Below, in pieces: positions 1-7,795 of a stretch of 21,301 nt of DNA. A program made the position numbers and the translations under genes. The stretch covers positions 1 to 21,301 of the IMG/VR virus record IMGVR_UViG_3300006802_000711. One strand, written 5' to 3'. The notes beneath the pieces were generated by a model. That model saw only the letters and a program-made list of their open reading frames with translations. It made no database searches and was not told the origin of the DNA. Source of the stretch: a virus. Numbering within the stretch: position 1 is the stretch's first letter; every line of letters starts with the position of its first letter.

Positions 1-343
1 GAACTCTGGTGATGGTCTCTATGAGATCGCTGGTATCTCCATCAAGAAGTCCAACAACATCCCCTTCCTTGGGAAGTATGGTTCGGCTTCTGGTGCTGCT
101 ATTGATGCTGCTGCCGTGACCGGCGAAAACAACAGCTACGGTGTGGCTGCTGACTTCACCAATAGCTGTGGTCTGATCTTCCACCGTGACGCTGCTGGCG
201 TTGTGGAAGCTATCGGCCCTTCGGTTCAGACCACTGGTGCTGACACCAAGGTGATCTATCAAGGCGACGTGATCGTGGGCCGTCTGGCCTATGGTTGCGG
301 TGCTGTGCGTGTCGGCGTGGCCGGTGCGTTCCGTAACGTTTGA
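1..343 (+). CDS. gp10: Major capsid protein, C-terminal part (T7 gp10-like), 5'-truncated by the window
   Basis: The frame is open from base 2 to the TGA at 341-343, giving the last 113 residues of a protein that begins before the window. The C-terminus carries an LIFHRDAAG segment, then VIYQGDVIVGRLAYGCGAVR and a final alanine/glycine-rich stretch. This matches the end of T7-type capsid proteins, where a histidine-rich strand is followed by a conserved 'YG.G.LRP.AAG' tail. The HK97-fold capsid protein forms the icosahedral head. Position agrees: it lies directly before a strong terminator and the tail tube genes, as gene 10 does in T7. Codon use is rich in C-ending codons, as expected for the most abundant virion protein. 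No frameshifted longer form (T7 10B) is evident, since the next frame is quickly overtaken by the terminator. Identity is inferred from the C-terminus and synteny. Confidence 0.85.
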   Translation, partial: NSGDGLYEIAGISIKKSNNIPFLGKYGSASGAAIDAAAVTGENNSYGVAADFTNSCGLIFHRDAAGVVEAIGPSVQTTGADTKVIYQGDVIVGRLAYGCGAVRVGVAGAFRNV

Positions 344-363
344 GGGTAATCCTCTTTTCTTTT

Positions 364-400
364 GGGGTCTGCTGGTAATATCCGGTGGGCCCCTTTTTTT
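364..400 (+). terminator. Rho-independent terminator after the capsid gene (T7 T-phi position)
   Basis: A 12-bp stem is formed by GGGGTCTGCTGG (364-375) and CCGGTGGGCCCC (382-393), with a six-base loop TAATAT. All twelve positions pair if G-U pairs are allowed: seven are G-C and five are G-U. The stem is followed at once by seven T (394-400) and a further T/C-rich run. This is the textbook shape of an intrinsic terminator. T7 has its main late terminator at the same place, between genes 10 and 11, where partial read-through sets a high capsid to tail ratio. The same role is inferred here. Confidence 0.88.
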
Positions 401-418
401 CTCTTTCCTGTCCGAAAA

Positions 419-1018
419 ATGACGACCCAACTCCAAGCTATCAACCAAATGTTGACCGGCATCGGGCAGGCACCTGTGGTGTCGCTCGACATCGCTAACC
501 CAGAGATTGCCACGGCATTGAGCATTCTTGATTCAGTAAACCGTGAAGTTCAAGGCGAAGGGTGGCACTTCAATACCGAAGTGAACTATCCATTTACTCC
601 TGATGCAAATGGTGAAATTGTAGTACCTGACAATGTGCTGCAACTTTCTGACAACAAGACTTCCAATTCCCAACAATACCAGACCGTATTAAGAGACGGC
701 AAACTCTACGATAAAGTATTCCATACCTTTGAATTTCCTGGACCTGATCCAATTCTTTGTGACGTGGTATGGTTCTTTAATTTTGAAGATCTTCCTCAGG
801 TCTTTAAGGATTACATTACTCAACGCGCTACTCGTGTGTTTGCGGGAAGCGTAGTTGGATCAAAAGAAATGTTCGAGTTTAATCAGCAAGATGAGGGTAT
901 GCTGAGGGCAAACTGTATTGCTTATGATACTGGTACGTCTGAAGTTAATATCTTTGGTGTGGAGACTGGACAAAACTTCTATATTTCTTATACTCCGTTC
1001 CGCACGATTGCACGATAA
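419..1018 (+). CDS. gp11: Tail tubular protein A (T7 gp11-like)
   Basis: This 199-residue protein has almost the length of T7 gp11 (196). It forms the ring that connects the portal to the tail nozzle. The N-terminus MTTQLQAINQMLTGIGQAPV is typical of the family: a helix with 'IN.ML..IG..PV' that opens tail tube A proteins of podoviruses. A 'GWHFNTE' segment near residue 55 is also characteristic. The ATG at 419 is preferred over an in-frame TTG at 362, because the TTG lies at the base of the terminator hairpin and would add a 19-residue tail unlike the family. No clear Shine-Dalgarno site precedes 419. The stop codon TAA (1016-1018) shares its last base with the ATG of the next gene (TAATG), so the two are probably translationally coupled. 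Confidence 0.9.
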   Translation: MTTQLQAINQMLTGIGQAPVVSLDIANPEIATALSILDSVNREVQGEGWHFNTEVNYPFTPDANGEIVVPDNVLQLSDNKTSNSQQYQTVLRDGKLYDKVFHTFEFPGPDPILCDVVWFFNFEDLPQVFKDYITQRATRVFAGSVVGSKEMFEFNQQDEGMLRANCIAYDTGTSEVNIFGVETGQNFYISYTPFRTIAR

Positions 1019-3936
1019 TGGCAGCCATCTCTCAAAAAATTACCAATATTATTGGTGGCGTTTCTCAACAACCTGATAGCATTAAGGTTGGCAATCAGTT
1101 GCGGGTCTGTGATAACTACTATCCAGACGTAGCTACTGGTCTGACAAAAAGGCCAGGCCTTAAGGGAGTTAGCAAGCTTGCTAATGCTGTTGCTGATGGC
1201 ACGTGGTTTACGATCTTTAGGGATGATCAAGAGAAGTACATTATTCAATTTAGCAAGGCTGGGGCACTGAAGATTTGGAGCGCCAATAATGGTGTTCAAC
1301 AGACTGTTAATGCTGTAGCGGCTGAAGCCACGGCTTATGCTGTTCATACTAATTCAGCAGATCTCCAGACCCTTCAAATTAATGATTACATCTTTGTTCT
1401 TAATCGTACCAAGACCGTAGCAGCAGGAACAAATGCAAGTGGGACTCAAGTTCCGTATGCGTTTGTCACGATCAATACGGTGGCGTATAGTTCGACCTAC
1501 ACCATCACTCTTGATGCTACATCATTTTCTTATGCTACGCCTACAACCTCCACCACTCAGCTAAACGTAGGGGACATTGTAGGTAACCTTGTCGCTTCCA
1601 TTAATGCTAACCCTAGTTGGATTGCTCAAGGCATTGGCAATACGATTTATGTAAGGCGAACCAACAATGCTGACTTTGCTATTGAAGCCAAGGGCGGTAA
1701 TACCGGCACGGCTATTGATGCGTTTAAAGATTCTGTTATTTCGGTAGCACAGCTTCCGCGTCAATTTGTCAATAACCTCAAGATTAAGGTAGCAGGTTCT
1801 GTTGAATCTGGTGCTGATGATTATTGGGTGATCTTTAAGACCAGTGATAATACGACAACTGGTGCTGGATCTTGGGAGGAAACCATTGCTCCAGGGATTA
1901 TTACTGATTTAAATGAGGAGACAATGCCTCATGTTATTATCAGGGAAGCAAATGGTACTTTTACCTATCGGCAGCTTGATCAAGCATCTGCTGCTGCTAG
2001 TGCTGGTGTAACTTCTGTTACTGGTGTTCCTACGTCAGTTACTATTGCTGGAGCAACAAGTGGCGGTCACGTTGTCGGAGAGCAATTTGAAGTTACTGGT
2101 GGTACTGGTAAGAACCTGAGACTCCGTGTTGATAAGGTTCAAACCAACACAGTAGTAAATAGTTACGCTGCCAACTCCAGTAGCTATGTAAGGCTAGTAA
2201 GAACTTCTTTTGTTGTTAATGCTCAATATTATTGGTACTTAAATGGAGCACAAATTGGCATTACAACTTCTCCATCTTTAGTTGTAGGCAATACCACGTA
2301 TTCCGTCAACGGTGCCTTTCAAAGCATCAGCAATCAATTAAGAGCTGGCATTACTAGTATTCAATCCACTACTGGTGTGATCAGTGCCATCAGCATTCAA
2401 CAGGCTGGACAAGGGTATACTGCCTCCAACCTAGTACAAAATACTGCTGGAGATACCTTCACTGTTGTGTCAGTCAATACTGCGCCACTTGAAGGTGATG
2501 CTAACAGGCTTAACTATTGGAAGTTCCGTGAAGTAGGAGATGCAACAACCAATCCAATGCCTTCCTTTGTAGGCAATGTGATTGATGCTATTGCCTTTTA
2601 CAGGAACAGGATTGTCTTCTCCAGTAGGCAGAACATCGTCTGCTCACAGGCAGGAGATTACTTCAACTTCTTTAATAGCACTGTCATTACAATTGTTGAT
2701 AGTGATCCTATTGATATTAGTGCCAGTAGCCTTAAACCAGTCCAACTGAAACACGCCATCCCAACTTCTCGTGGGTTGCTGTTGTTTGGTGATAATGCTC
2801 AGTATATCCTAGAAACCACAACCGAAGCTTTCTCTCCGAAGACTGCTGAGATTAACCTCCTGTCATCCTTTAGTCAATCTGATACTATTTCTCCTGTTGA
2901 CCTTGGGGCTAGTTATCTCTTCCTTGAGGAAGGGGACAAGGCTTCATCTATCTTTGAGATGGACATCAAGGATAGCCCTGGTGCTAAGTCTGATGCTATT
3001 GAGCTGACGAGAATCATTCCTACCTACATTCCTGCTGCCATCTATGGCATGAAGGCATCTCCTTCTGCGGGAACTGTTGCCCTCCTCAGCAGGCAAGAAC
3101 CTAGCAACATGTACCTTTATCGGTTCTTCCAGAATGGGGACAACAGGATCTCTGGTTGGTTCCGGTGGACACTTCCTGGTACGATTGAGTTTGTTGACTT
3201 TGATCAGGACATTATGTATGTTGTTACCAAGCATGGTAGTAACTACGTTCTCAGTAAGGTGTCCTTGTTGACAGATACTCCTAGCGAGTCGCTTCTCTTT
3301 GAAGGTCAGTACATTGATGTAAGGTTGGATCTCTTTGATTACAACCCTACTTTGACATATGATGCGGTTGCTGATCTTACGCACATCTGCTTTAAGGATG
3401 GGTTTGAAGATATGAATGAGCAACCAGTATTGATCTTCCTGAATCCTGATGTTGCTGGTTACTTTGAAGAGCAGACGATGCAATATGATGCAACTAAGCC
3501 TGTTGGAGAGAAGTATTTCCTAACTGTTGAAGGTGATCAAACATCTTCTAAGTTTGCCATTGGATATAAGTATCAAGCAATGGCTCAACTGCCAGCCTTC
3601 TACTTTGTCAGGGATGAGCAGCGGGGACTTAAGGATACCCTTAATATTCCCAGGGTTCACCGTCTCAAGGTTAATAGTTACAACTCTGGTCCTTATCGAG
3701 CAGTGATTCGGTCTGAGGGAAGGGAAGAGTTTTCTCTTGAACTGCCACAGATCAATGCTGACTATTATCGAGCCAACAATATTCCTATTATCCGTAATGC
3801 CCAAAGTACCATTCCAGTAATGGCAAAGGGTAATCAATTTGAATTTGAATTGATTGCTGATAATCCATTCCCAACAGCCTTTACTTCGATTGATTGGGAA
3901 GGGACATACGATAACAAAGGAATCCAATCACTTTGA
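1018..3936 (+). CDS. gp12: Tail tubular protein B, nozzle (T7 gp12-like)
   Basis: This 972-residue protein follows tail tube A directly. It opens with ITNIIGGVSQQPD, the hallmark start of gp12-type nozzle proteins ('...GGVSQQP...R..GQ...' followed by 'GL.KRPG'). Further typical segments are VIDAIAFYRNRIVFSS and the LLFGDNAQYIL strand near residue 590, then HRLKVNSYNSGPYRAVI close to the C-terminus, which matches the final beta domain of the family. T7 gp12 has 794 residues, so about 180 extra are present. The likely insertion is roughly residues 331-490, rich in Gly, Ser, Thr and Val and containing an AGQGYTASN motif of the kind found in phage appendage proteins. The product forms the distal tail tube to which fibres attach. 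Its start overlaps the gp11 stop by one base. Confidence 0.92.
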   Translation: MAAISQKITNIIGGVSQQPDSIKVGNQLRVCDNYYPDVATGLTKRPGLKGVSKLANAVADGTWFTIFRDDQEKYIIQFSKAGALKIWSANNGVQQTVNAVAAEATAYAVHTNSADLQTLQINDYIFVLNRTKTVAAGTNASGTQVPYAFVTINTVAYSSTYTITLDATSFSYATPTTSTTQLNVGDIVGNLVASINANPSWIAQGIGNTIYVRRTNNADFAIEAKGGNTGTAIDAFKDSVISVAQLPRQFVNNLKIKVAGSVESGADDYWVIFKTSDNTTTGAGSWEETIAPGIITDLNEETMPHVIIREANGTFTYRQLDQASAAASAGVTSVTGVPTSVTIAGATSGGHVVGEQFEVTGGTGKNLRLRVDKVQTNTVVNSYAANSSSYVRLVRTSFVVNAQYYWYLNGAQIGITTSPSLVVGNTTYSVNGAFQSISNQLRAGITSIQSTTGVISAISIQQAGQGYTASNLVQNTAGDTFTVVSVNTAPLEGDANRLNYWKFREVGDATTNPMPSFVGNVIDAIAFYRNRIVFSSRQNIVCSQAGDYFNFFNSTVITIVDSDPIDISASSLKPVQLKHAIPTSRGLLLFGDNAQYILETTTEAFSPKTAEINLLSSFSQSDTISPVDLGASYLFLEEGDKASSIFEMDIKDSPGAKSDAIELTRIIPTYIPAAIYGMKASPSAGTVALLSRQEPSNMYLYRFFQNGDNRISGWFRWTLPGTIEFVDFDQDIMYVVTKHGSNYVLSKVSLLTDTPSESLLFEGQYIDVRLDLFDYNPTLTYDAVADLTHICFKDGFEDMNEQPVLIFLNPDVAGYFEEQTMQYDATKPVGEKYFLTVEGDQTSSKFAIGYKYQAMAQLPAFYFVRDEQRGLKDTLNIPRVHRLKVNSYNSGPYRAVIRSEGREEFSLELPQINADYYRANNIPIIRNAQSTIPVMAKGNQFEFELIADNPFPTAFTSIDWEGTYDNKGIQSL

Positions 3937-3939
3937 TTT

Positions 3940-4410
3940 ATGACTTCGCTTATCCACCCAGCGAGCCGCTCAGACGCAATCTGGGTGGCTCAGCACCTAC
4001 AAGAAGATGATCGAAGGGAACTAGAGGGTCTTGGCCATACCATGATGGAGGCCGCCCTCTGCCTTTCTATGGACCTTTCAGACAACCCTGTGACCTTCAG
4101 GAATCCTCTTGGAGAGATCTGCGGGATAGCGGGGGTATCCAGAACCGATGCCCATTGCGGAGCCATATGGATGCTTACAACGCCATGTGTCCGTCCGTAT
4201 CCCAAACTATTTTTTAAGGAGGCTAAGAAATGGGTCGAACAACAGACCTCCTATGAGATGTTACATAACATTGCTGATCCAAGAAATAGGATGCACATGA
4301 AGTTGCTCCATATGCTTGGATTTAAAAAACTTATGTATGTAACCACTCAAACCAATCTTACTTATGTTGAATTTGCTAAATTACAACCATGTGTTTTCCC
4401 GCCGCCGTAG
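3940..4410 (+). CDS. gp13: gp13-like protein with GNAT-type fold (DUF2833 family)
   Basis: The product has 156 residues. The N-terminus IHPASRSDAIWVAQHLQEDD and a following 'E..GLG' resemble the T7 gp13/DUF2833 group, whose members look like N-acetyltransferases that have lost activity ('RPA...D...IA..M...D..E'). An EICGIAGVSR strand with a WMLTTPCV strand after it fits the GNAT core beta-strands. The end, HMKLLHMLGFKKL, matches the usual 'R.R.L..LGF' C-terminal helix. In T7, gp13 is needed for infectious particles and was once called internal virion protein A, though its exact role is unclear. Here it sits between gp12 and gp14 exactly as in T7. Its last 22 bases overlap the start of the gp14 gene. 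The CoA-binding loop (Q/RxxGxG/A) is not convincing, so enzymatic activity is doubtful. Confidence 0.75.
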   Translation: MTSLIHPASRSDAIWVAQHLQEDDRRELEGLGHTMMEAALCLSMDLSDNPVTFRNPLGEICGIAGVSRTDAHCGAIWMLTTPCVRPYPKLFFKEAKKWVEQQTSYEMLHNIADPRNRMHMKLLHMLGFKKLMYVTTQTNLTYVEFAKLQPCVFPPP

Positions 4411-5003
4411 TAGGTATTGCAACGGGCTTGATGAGCGCCGTTCAATCCATTGCTGGTTATCAAGCTCAAAGCCAAGCCGCTGCTGCTTCTCAACGTGCTT
4501 ATATTGAGCAACGTAATCTCAATCAGGAAGCTGCTAATCGCGCTTACCAACAACAACAACTTAAGATGAAGGGTGAGATGGAGAAAGCATCACAGCAGGC
4601 TGAGCAGGGCCTCGTGAGGCGTCTTCAAACTCAAGGGGCTACTCTTGCTGCCGGACGCACTGGACAGTCCATAGGGGGCCTTCTAGCCGATGCTGAGCGT
4701 GTTGAAGGAAAGGATCTGGGGACACTTGGCATGAACCTTGCCTATGCCCAACAGGATTATTTCTTTGGCATGGAAAGTATTTACAATCAACAGAAGACAG
4801 CTAACGTCTCTGCTGCGTCTCAAAGGATTGCTAAGCCTAGTGGTGCTGGGTTGGCGCTAGGTTTGATTGGTGCTGGACTTAGCGGATACCAAACGTATAC
4901 AGATTTGAAGGCTCCATCAGCCGGAAGCACACCACGTCCTCAACCTATTCCCGGCGCTCAACTTCCAGGTGGTCGGGCTGGAACAGTTGTTAATTGGAGT
5001 TAA
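4389..5003 (+). CDS. gp14: Internal virion protein B (T7 gp14-like)
   Basis: The 204-residue product is close to T7 gp14 in length (196) and shares its opening, MCFPAAVVGIATGLMSAVQS against the T7 start MCWMAA followed by a small-residue hydrophobic helix. A long helical middle rich in Gln and Ala (about residues 30-110) includes LVRRLQTQGATLAAGRTGQS and a QDYFFGMESIY segment, corresponding to the conserved 'R..YQ.I' helix in T7. A second hydrophobic stretch, GAGLALGLIGAGLSG, lies near residue 155, and the tail is Pro/Gly-rich. In T7, gp14 is ejected into the cell and sits in the host outer membrane as part of the DNA translocation channel. The start lies inside the end of gp13. The next gene begins three bases after the stop. 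Confidence 0.87.
   Translation: MCFPAAVVGIATGLMSAVQSIAGYQAQSQAAAASQRAYIEQRNLNQEAANRAYQQQQLKMKGEMEKASQQAEQGLVRRLQTQGATLAAGRTGQSIGGLLADAERVEGKDLGTLGMNLAYAQQDYFFGMESIYNQQKTANVSAASQRIAKPSGAGLALGLIGAGLSGYQTYTDLKAPSAGSTPRPQPIPGAQLPGGRAGTVVNWS
4996..4999 (+). promoter_or_regulatory. Ribosome binding site deciding the GTG start of gp15
   Basis: GGAG at 4996-4999 lies seven bases before GTG at 5007 and overlaps the last codons of gp14. It is one of the few good Shine-Dalgarno sites in the window and supports the GTG start. The arrangement suggests that ribosomes ending gp14 restart on gp15. Confidence 0.6.
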
Positions 5004-5006
5004 TCA

Positions 5007-7697
5007 GTGGCTAGTATTTATGAATCCCCTGGCCAGCAGGTTGCTCTAACTGGATCTCAAACAGGTGTCTCCTTTCAACCCGTTCAAGCATACGATCCAA
5101 CTCGGATGATGCTTCAACAGTCAGAGCAGGACCTTAGAGCATTTGCTAACTTTAGCGAAAGCCTTACTAAGTTCATTACTGACAAAGCAAAGGAAAAGAA
5201 TCAACAAGAAATGAATCTGGGTATCGCTGATATTCTCAATGGAGAATTGACGATGAAGCCAGATCAGATGAATGCTTATCAGCAAAACGTTAAGCTTCTT
5301 GAACAGGCTGCTGACAGTGAGATTGCTGCTTCTAATAAATTAGCAGAAGTAGATCCTGGTGCTGGTGAAACCTATCGCCAACAGAATCGGGCAATCAGTG
5401 GATGGCGGGCATATGGCCAAGCCGTAGGTAAGGCACAGATGGCTGCTAGTCAAGCAGAGAGTATGCTTGAATCGTTTTTGAGGGACAGTAAGGAAGTTCT
5501 TACGATCCGTCAACCTGATGGCAGCATCAAACAGTTTACCGCAGCAGAAGCCGAAAATCAGCCAGAACTGATGGCTGCTTATGGTGTTGGTCTTCAGAAG
5601 TTCATGCAAGCTTCAGGAATCGTTGGATTAAATCCAGCCATTCTTGTTGAGCATCTTACTCCTACCATGCTACGGGTACGGGCTAAGGTGATTGGGGAAC
5701 GGATGAATGAAATTACCCGTGCTCGCCAAGAAGCAGAGCAGGAAGAAATTGACATTAGTATTGGGCAAAATATTGAGGGACTTGGCAATCCAGAGTCTGC
5801 TCAACAAGTTCTAACTACCATATTAAGTGCGGCTAACAAGGCTTTTGGTGGTCGATGGACAATAGCTAATCAATTTGTTAATAAATCTGCTCTCGGTAAA
5901 TTAGAGGCATTAGGTGTTGGTAATCCTGAAAAGGCTTTAGCAATACTTGATTCTTATTCTGGACTTTTGCTGAATCCTCAAAAGCCAGAACTTGGTACGG
6001 TCTACAATCGGTATGCGGAAGAAATCGAAAAGACTCGCGCATCCATTAAGGGGTCTGCTAGGGAATTGGCTTCTGAAGAAGAAGCTGAAATCAAGGATGA
6101 GATTAACTCCATCTACAACACTTGGAGATCTGCTTCTGAGACTGGCAACCTTGCTGAATCACAGCGAGCCTTCGATGCTGCGGAACAAGAACTAAGCAAG
6201 CTGGCTGCTACCTACCCAGAAGCTACGGAAGCCCTCTCTAGGATGCGTCAGGTTGGCCGTAACTTCAATAGTCTTACTGAAGAAAGCGTTACCAAGGCTG
6301 TTGCCGGTGGCTCCATCAAGAGCCGTGCTGAGCTTCAACTGTTGGCTGCTAATGGGTACATCAGTGCTGATACTGCCAATAAGCTAGGAGAACAACTTCC
6401 TGAGGATGATTCTTCGGAGATGGTTAAGACTCTTCGTCCTCGGATGGAGGCATTTGTTCGCAACGAACTGCGTGGCATTTTTAGGTTTAATAATGCTAAC
6501 TTTGATTCATTCAAGGATCAGACCCTGCCTCTTGTTGGGGCACTAACGGATGAGTTGATGGAAGTTGGCCTGTCTAAAATGCTGGAGCTTAAAGCTGCTG
6601 GTAAAACGACAGGTACTGCTCAACTTCAGTCCTTTTTGGAAAAGCAAGCTCTTGATGCTCTTAAGACTGAAAGATTTAAGCCAATTATCCAAAATGGTAA
6701 AGTAACTCTTCCTACTCCTGGTCGTAACCTTCCTAGTGTTGTTCCTTACTCTACCGGCCCCAACGGCAGGGACTATTCCCGGCAGATCATCAACCGTCTT
6801 CCCCCAGTAGTCTCCGCAAAGCGTGATGTTCTTCTTGATGCTGAAAAGGTTCAAGCAAACATTGATGCTCTCAACAATGGTGGACAACCTAGTTCGGATC
6901 TGGTAACAATTGCTAAGGCTTCTGGATTGTCTGTTCAACAGGTTCTTACCCAACAGGCCCAAAAGAACGGCATCACCTACACTCCTAGCTCCTCCGATAA
7001 GGCAGCCAAACAGTTCCAAACTAATTCTAAGCTGGATCCTTCTGCTGCTCAAATCCTTGCTAATCCACGATCAACAGCTTCCCAACGTATCCGTGCTACG
7101 GCTAGGTTGGCTGAAGCAAAACGTAGACAACAACAAACTTCCATGACTACATCAAGTGGGAAAACTTTTGGTGCTGGGGACTACGGCGGTCTGGCAGCTC
7201 TAATTAGCAGTGGCGAGGGTGGGTTTAACTCAGTCAACCGAGGAACCGCTGGAGACTCTCCACAGGGTATGAACCTTACGTCCATGCGTATTGGTGACGT
7301 TCAACAACTTCAACGTCGTTACAATGAAACCAATGGACGTGAAGGCGTATTTGCTGTAGGCTTTGCTCAGTGGGTATCTGATGGTCAGCTGGACATGGCC
7401 GTTAAGGCCGCCGGACTCGGACCTAACGATAAGATGACCCCAGAGAATCAACTGAAGATGTTCTGGGCTTATGTTCTTAATTCTAACAAGCGTCCTGCCC
7501 TGCGGGATTACCTCTTAGGTAAAAACAACGATCTCCTGAAGGCTCACAGAGAGATGGCTCTTGAATGGGCGGCGGTGGCAGGTCCAGAAGGCTATGGTTA
7601 CTATGACAACGATAAGGCGGGCAATCGGGCCAGCCTTGCAGCTAAGCGTGTACAGCAAGCTCTTGTAGCTGCTCGTAAACAAATCAGCGGCACCTAA
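5007..7697 (+). CDS. gp15: Internal virion protein C (T7 gp15-like) with C-terminal murein-hydrolase-like domain
   Basis: The product has 896 residues, starts at GTG, and is about 150 longer than T7 gp15 (747). The body is helical and rich in Gln, Ala and Glu, as expected for the gp15 protein that forms the periplasmic part of the ejection channel. Residues about 720-890 form a separate domain. It has ALISSGEGGFNSVNRGTAGD around Glu737, then a GVFAVGFAQWVSDGQ strand and QLKMFWAYVLNSN. An early Glu in 'SGEGG.N..NRG', followed by a 'GR/FAQW'-like segment, resembles the lysozyme/transglycosylase fold in which Glu is the acid catalyst. In T7 this activity is at the N-terminus of gp16, whose homologue here lacks it. 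The fold call is by motif only. The gene ends 98 bases before gp16. Confidence 0.82.
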   Translation: MASIYESPGQQVALTGSQTGVSFQPVQAYDPTRMMLQQSEQDLRAFANFSESLTKFITDKAKEKNQQEMNLGIADILNGELTMKPDQMNAYQQNVKLLEQAADSEIAASNKLAEVDPGAGETYRQQNRAISGWRAYGQAVGKAQMAASQAESMLESFLRDSKEVLTIRQPDGSIKQFTAAEAENQPELMAAYGVGLQKFMQASGIVGLNPAILVEHLTPTMLRVRAKVIGERMNEITRARQEAEQEEIDISIGQNIEGLGNPESAQQVLTTILSAANKAFGGRWTIANQFVNKSALGKLEALGVGNPEKALAILDSYSGLLLNPQKPELGTVYNRYAEEIEKTRASIKGSARELASEEEAEIKDEINSIYNTWRSASETGNLAESQRAFDAAEQELSKLAATYPEATEALSRMRQVGRNFNSLTEESVTKAVAGGSIKSRAELQLLAANGYISADTANKLGEQLPEDDSSEMVKTLRPRMEAFVRNELRGIFRFNNANFDSFKDQTLPLVGALTDELMEVGLSKMLELKAAGKTTGTAQLQSFLEKQALDALKTERFKPIIQNGKVTLPTPGRNLPSVVPYSTGPNGRDYSRQIINRLPPVVSAKRDVLLDAEKVQANIDALNNGGQPSSDLVTIAKASGLSVQQVLTQQAQKNGITYTPSSSDKAAKQFQTNSKLDPSAAQILANPRSTASQRIRATARLAEAKRRQQQTSMTTSSGKTFGAGDYGGLAALISSGEGGFNSVNRGTAGDSPQGMNLTSMRIGDVQQLQRRYNETNGREGVFAVGFAQWVSDGQLDMAVKAAGLGPNDKMTPENQLKMFWAYVLNSNKRPALRDYLLGKNNDLLKAHREMALEWAAVAGPEGYGYYDNDKAGNRASLAAKRVQQALVAARKQISGT

Positions 7698-7700
7698 ATA

Positions 7701-7743
7701 GATGGAACATAGAAGTCTATTCTGCGGGGTAGACTTCTCCATC
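7701..7743 (+). other. Perfect 9-bp hairpin in the gp15-gp16 gap
   Basis: AGAAGTCTA (7711-7719) pairs perfectly with TAGACTTCT (7730-7738) around a ten-base loop holding GCGGGG. GATGG (7701-7705) can add an outer stem with CCATC (7739-7743) if five bases bulge on the 5' side. There is no T run after it, so it is not a standard terminator. It could be an RNA-processing or stabilising element for the gp16 message, or a site for the phage polymerase. Function is not known from sequence. Confidence 0.6.
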
Positions 7744-7764
7744 ATCCTTACCTTTCAATAACCC

Positions 7765-7778
7765 ACCTCTGCGGAGGT
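7765..7778 (+). promoter_or_regulatory. Small hairpin sequestering a Shine-Dalgarno-like GGAGGT upstream of gp16
   Basis: ACCTC (7765-7769) pairs with GAGGT (7774-7778) around a four-base loop TGCG. The 3' arm contains GGAGGT (7773-7778), a perfect ribosome binding site, but it ends 17 bases before the gp16 ATG at 7796. An in-frame TAA at 7778-7780 rules out any closer upstream start. The sequence TCTGCGG(A)GGT is also a near copy of the loop of the preceding hairpin (7721-7730). It may reduce or time gp16 translation, which is inference. Confidence 0.45.
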
Positions 7779-7795
7779 AATTAACCAACACAAAG

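Noticed and set aside
362-418. Upstream TTG start for tail tube A, adding 19 residues
   Set aside because: It lies at the base of a strong terminator hairpin, the added residues are unlike the family, and the ATG at 419 gives the usual length and N-terminus.
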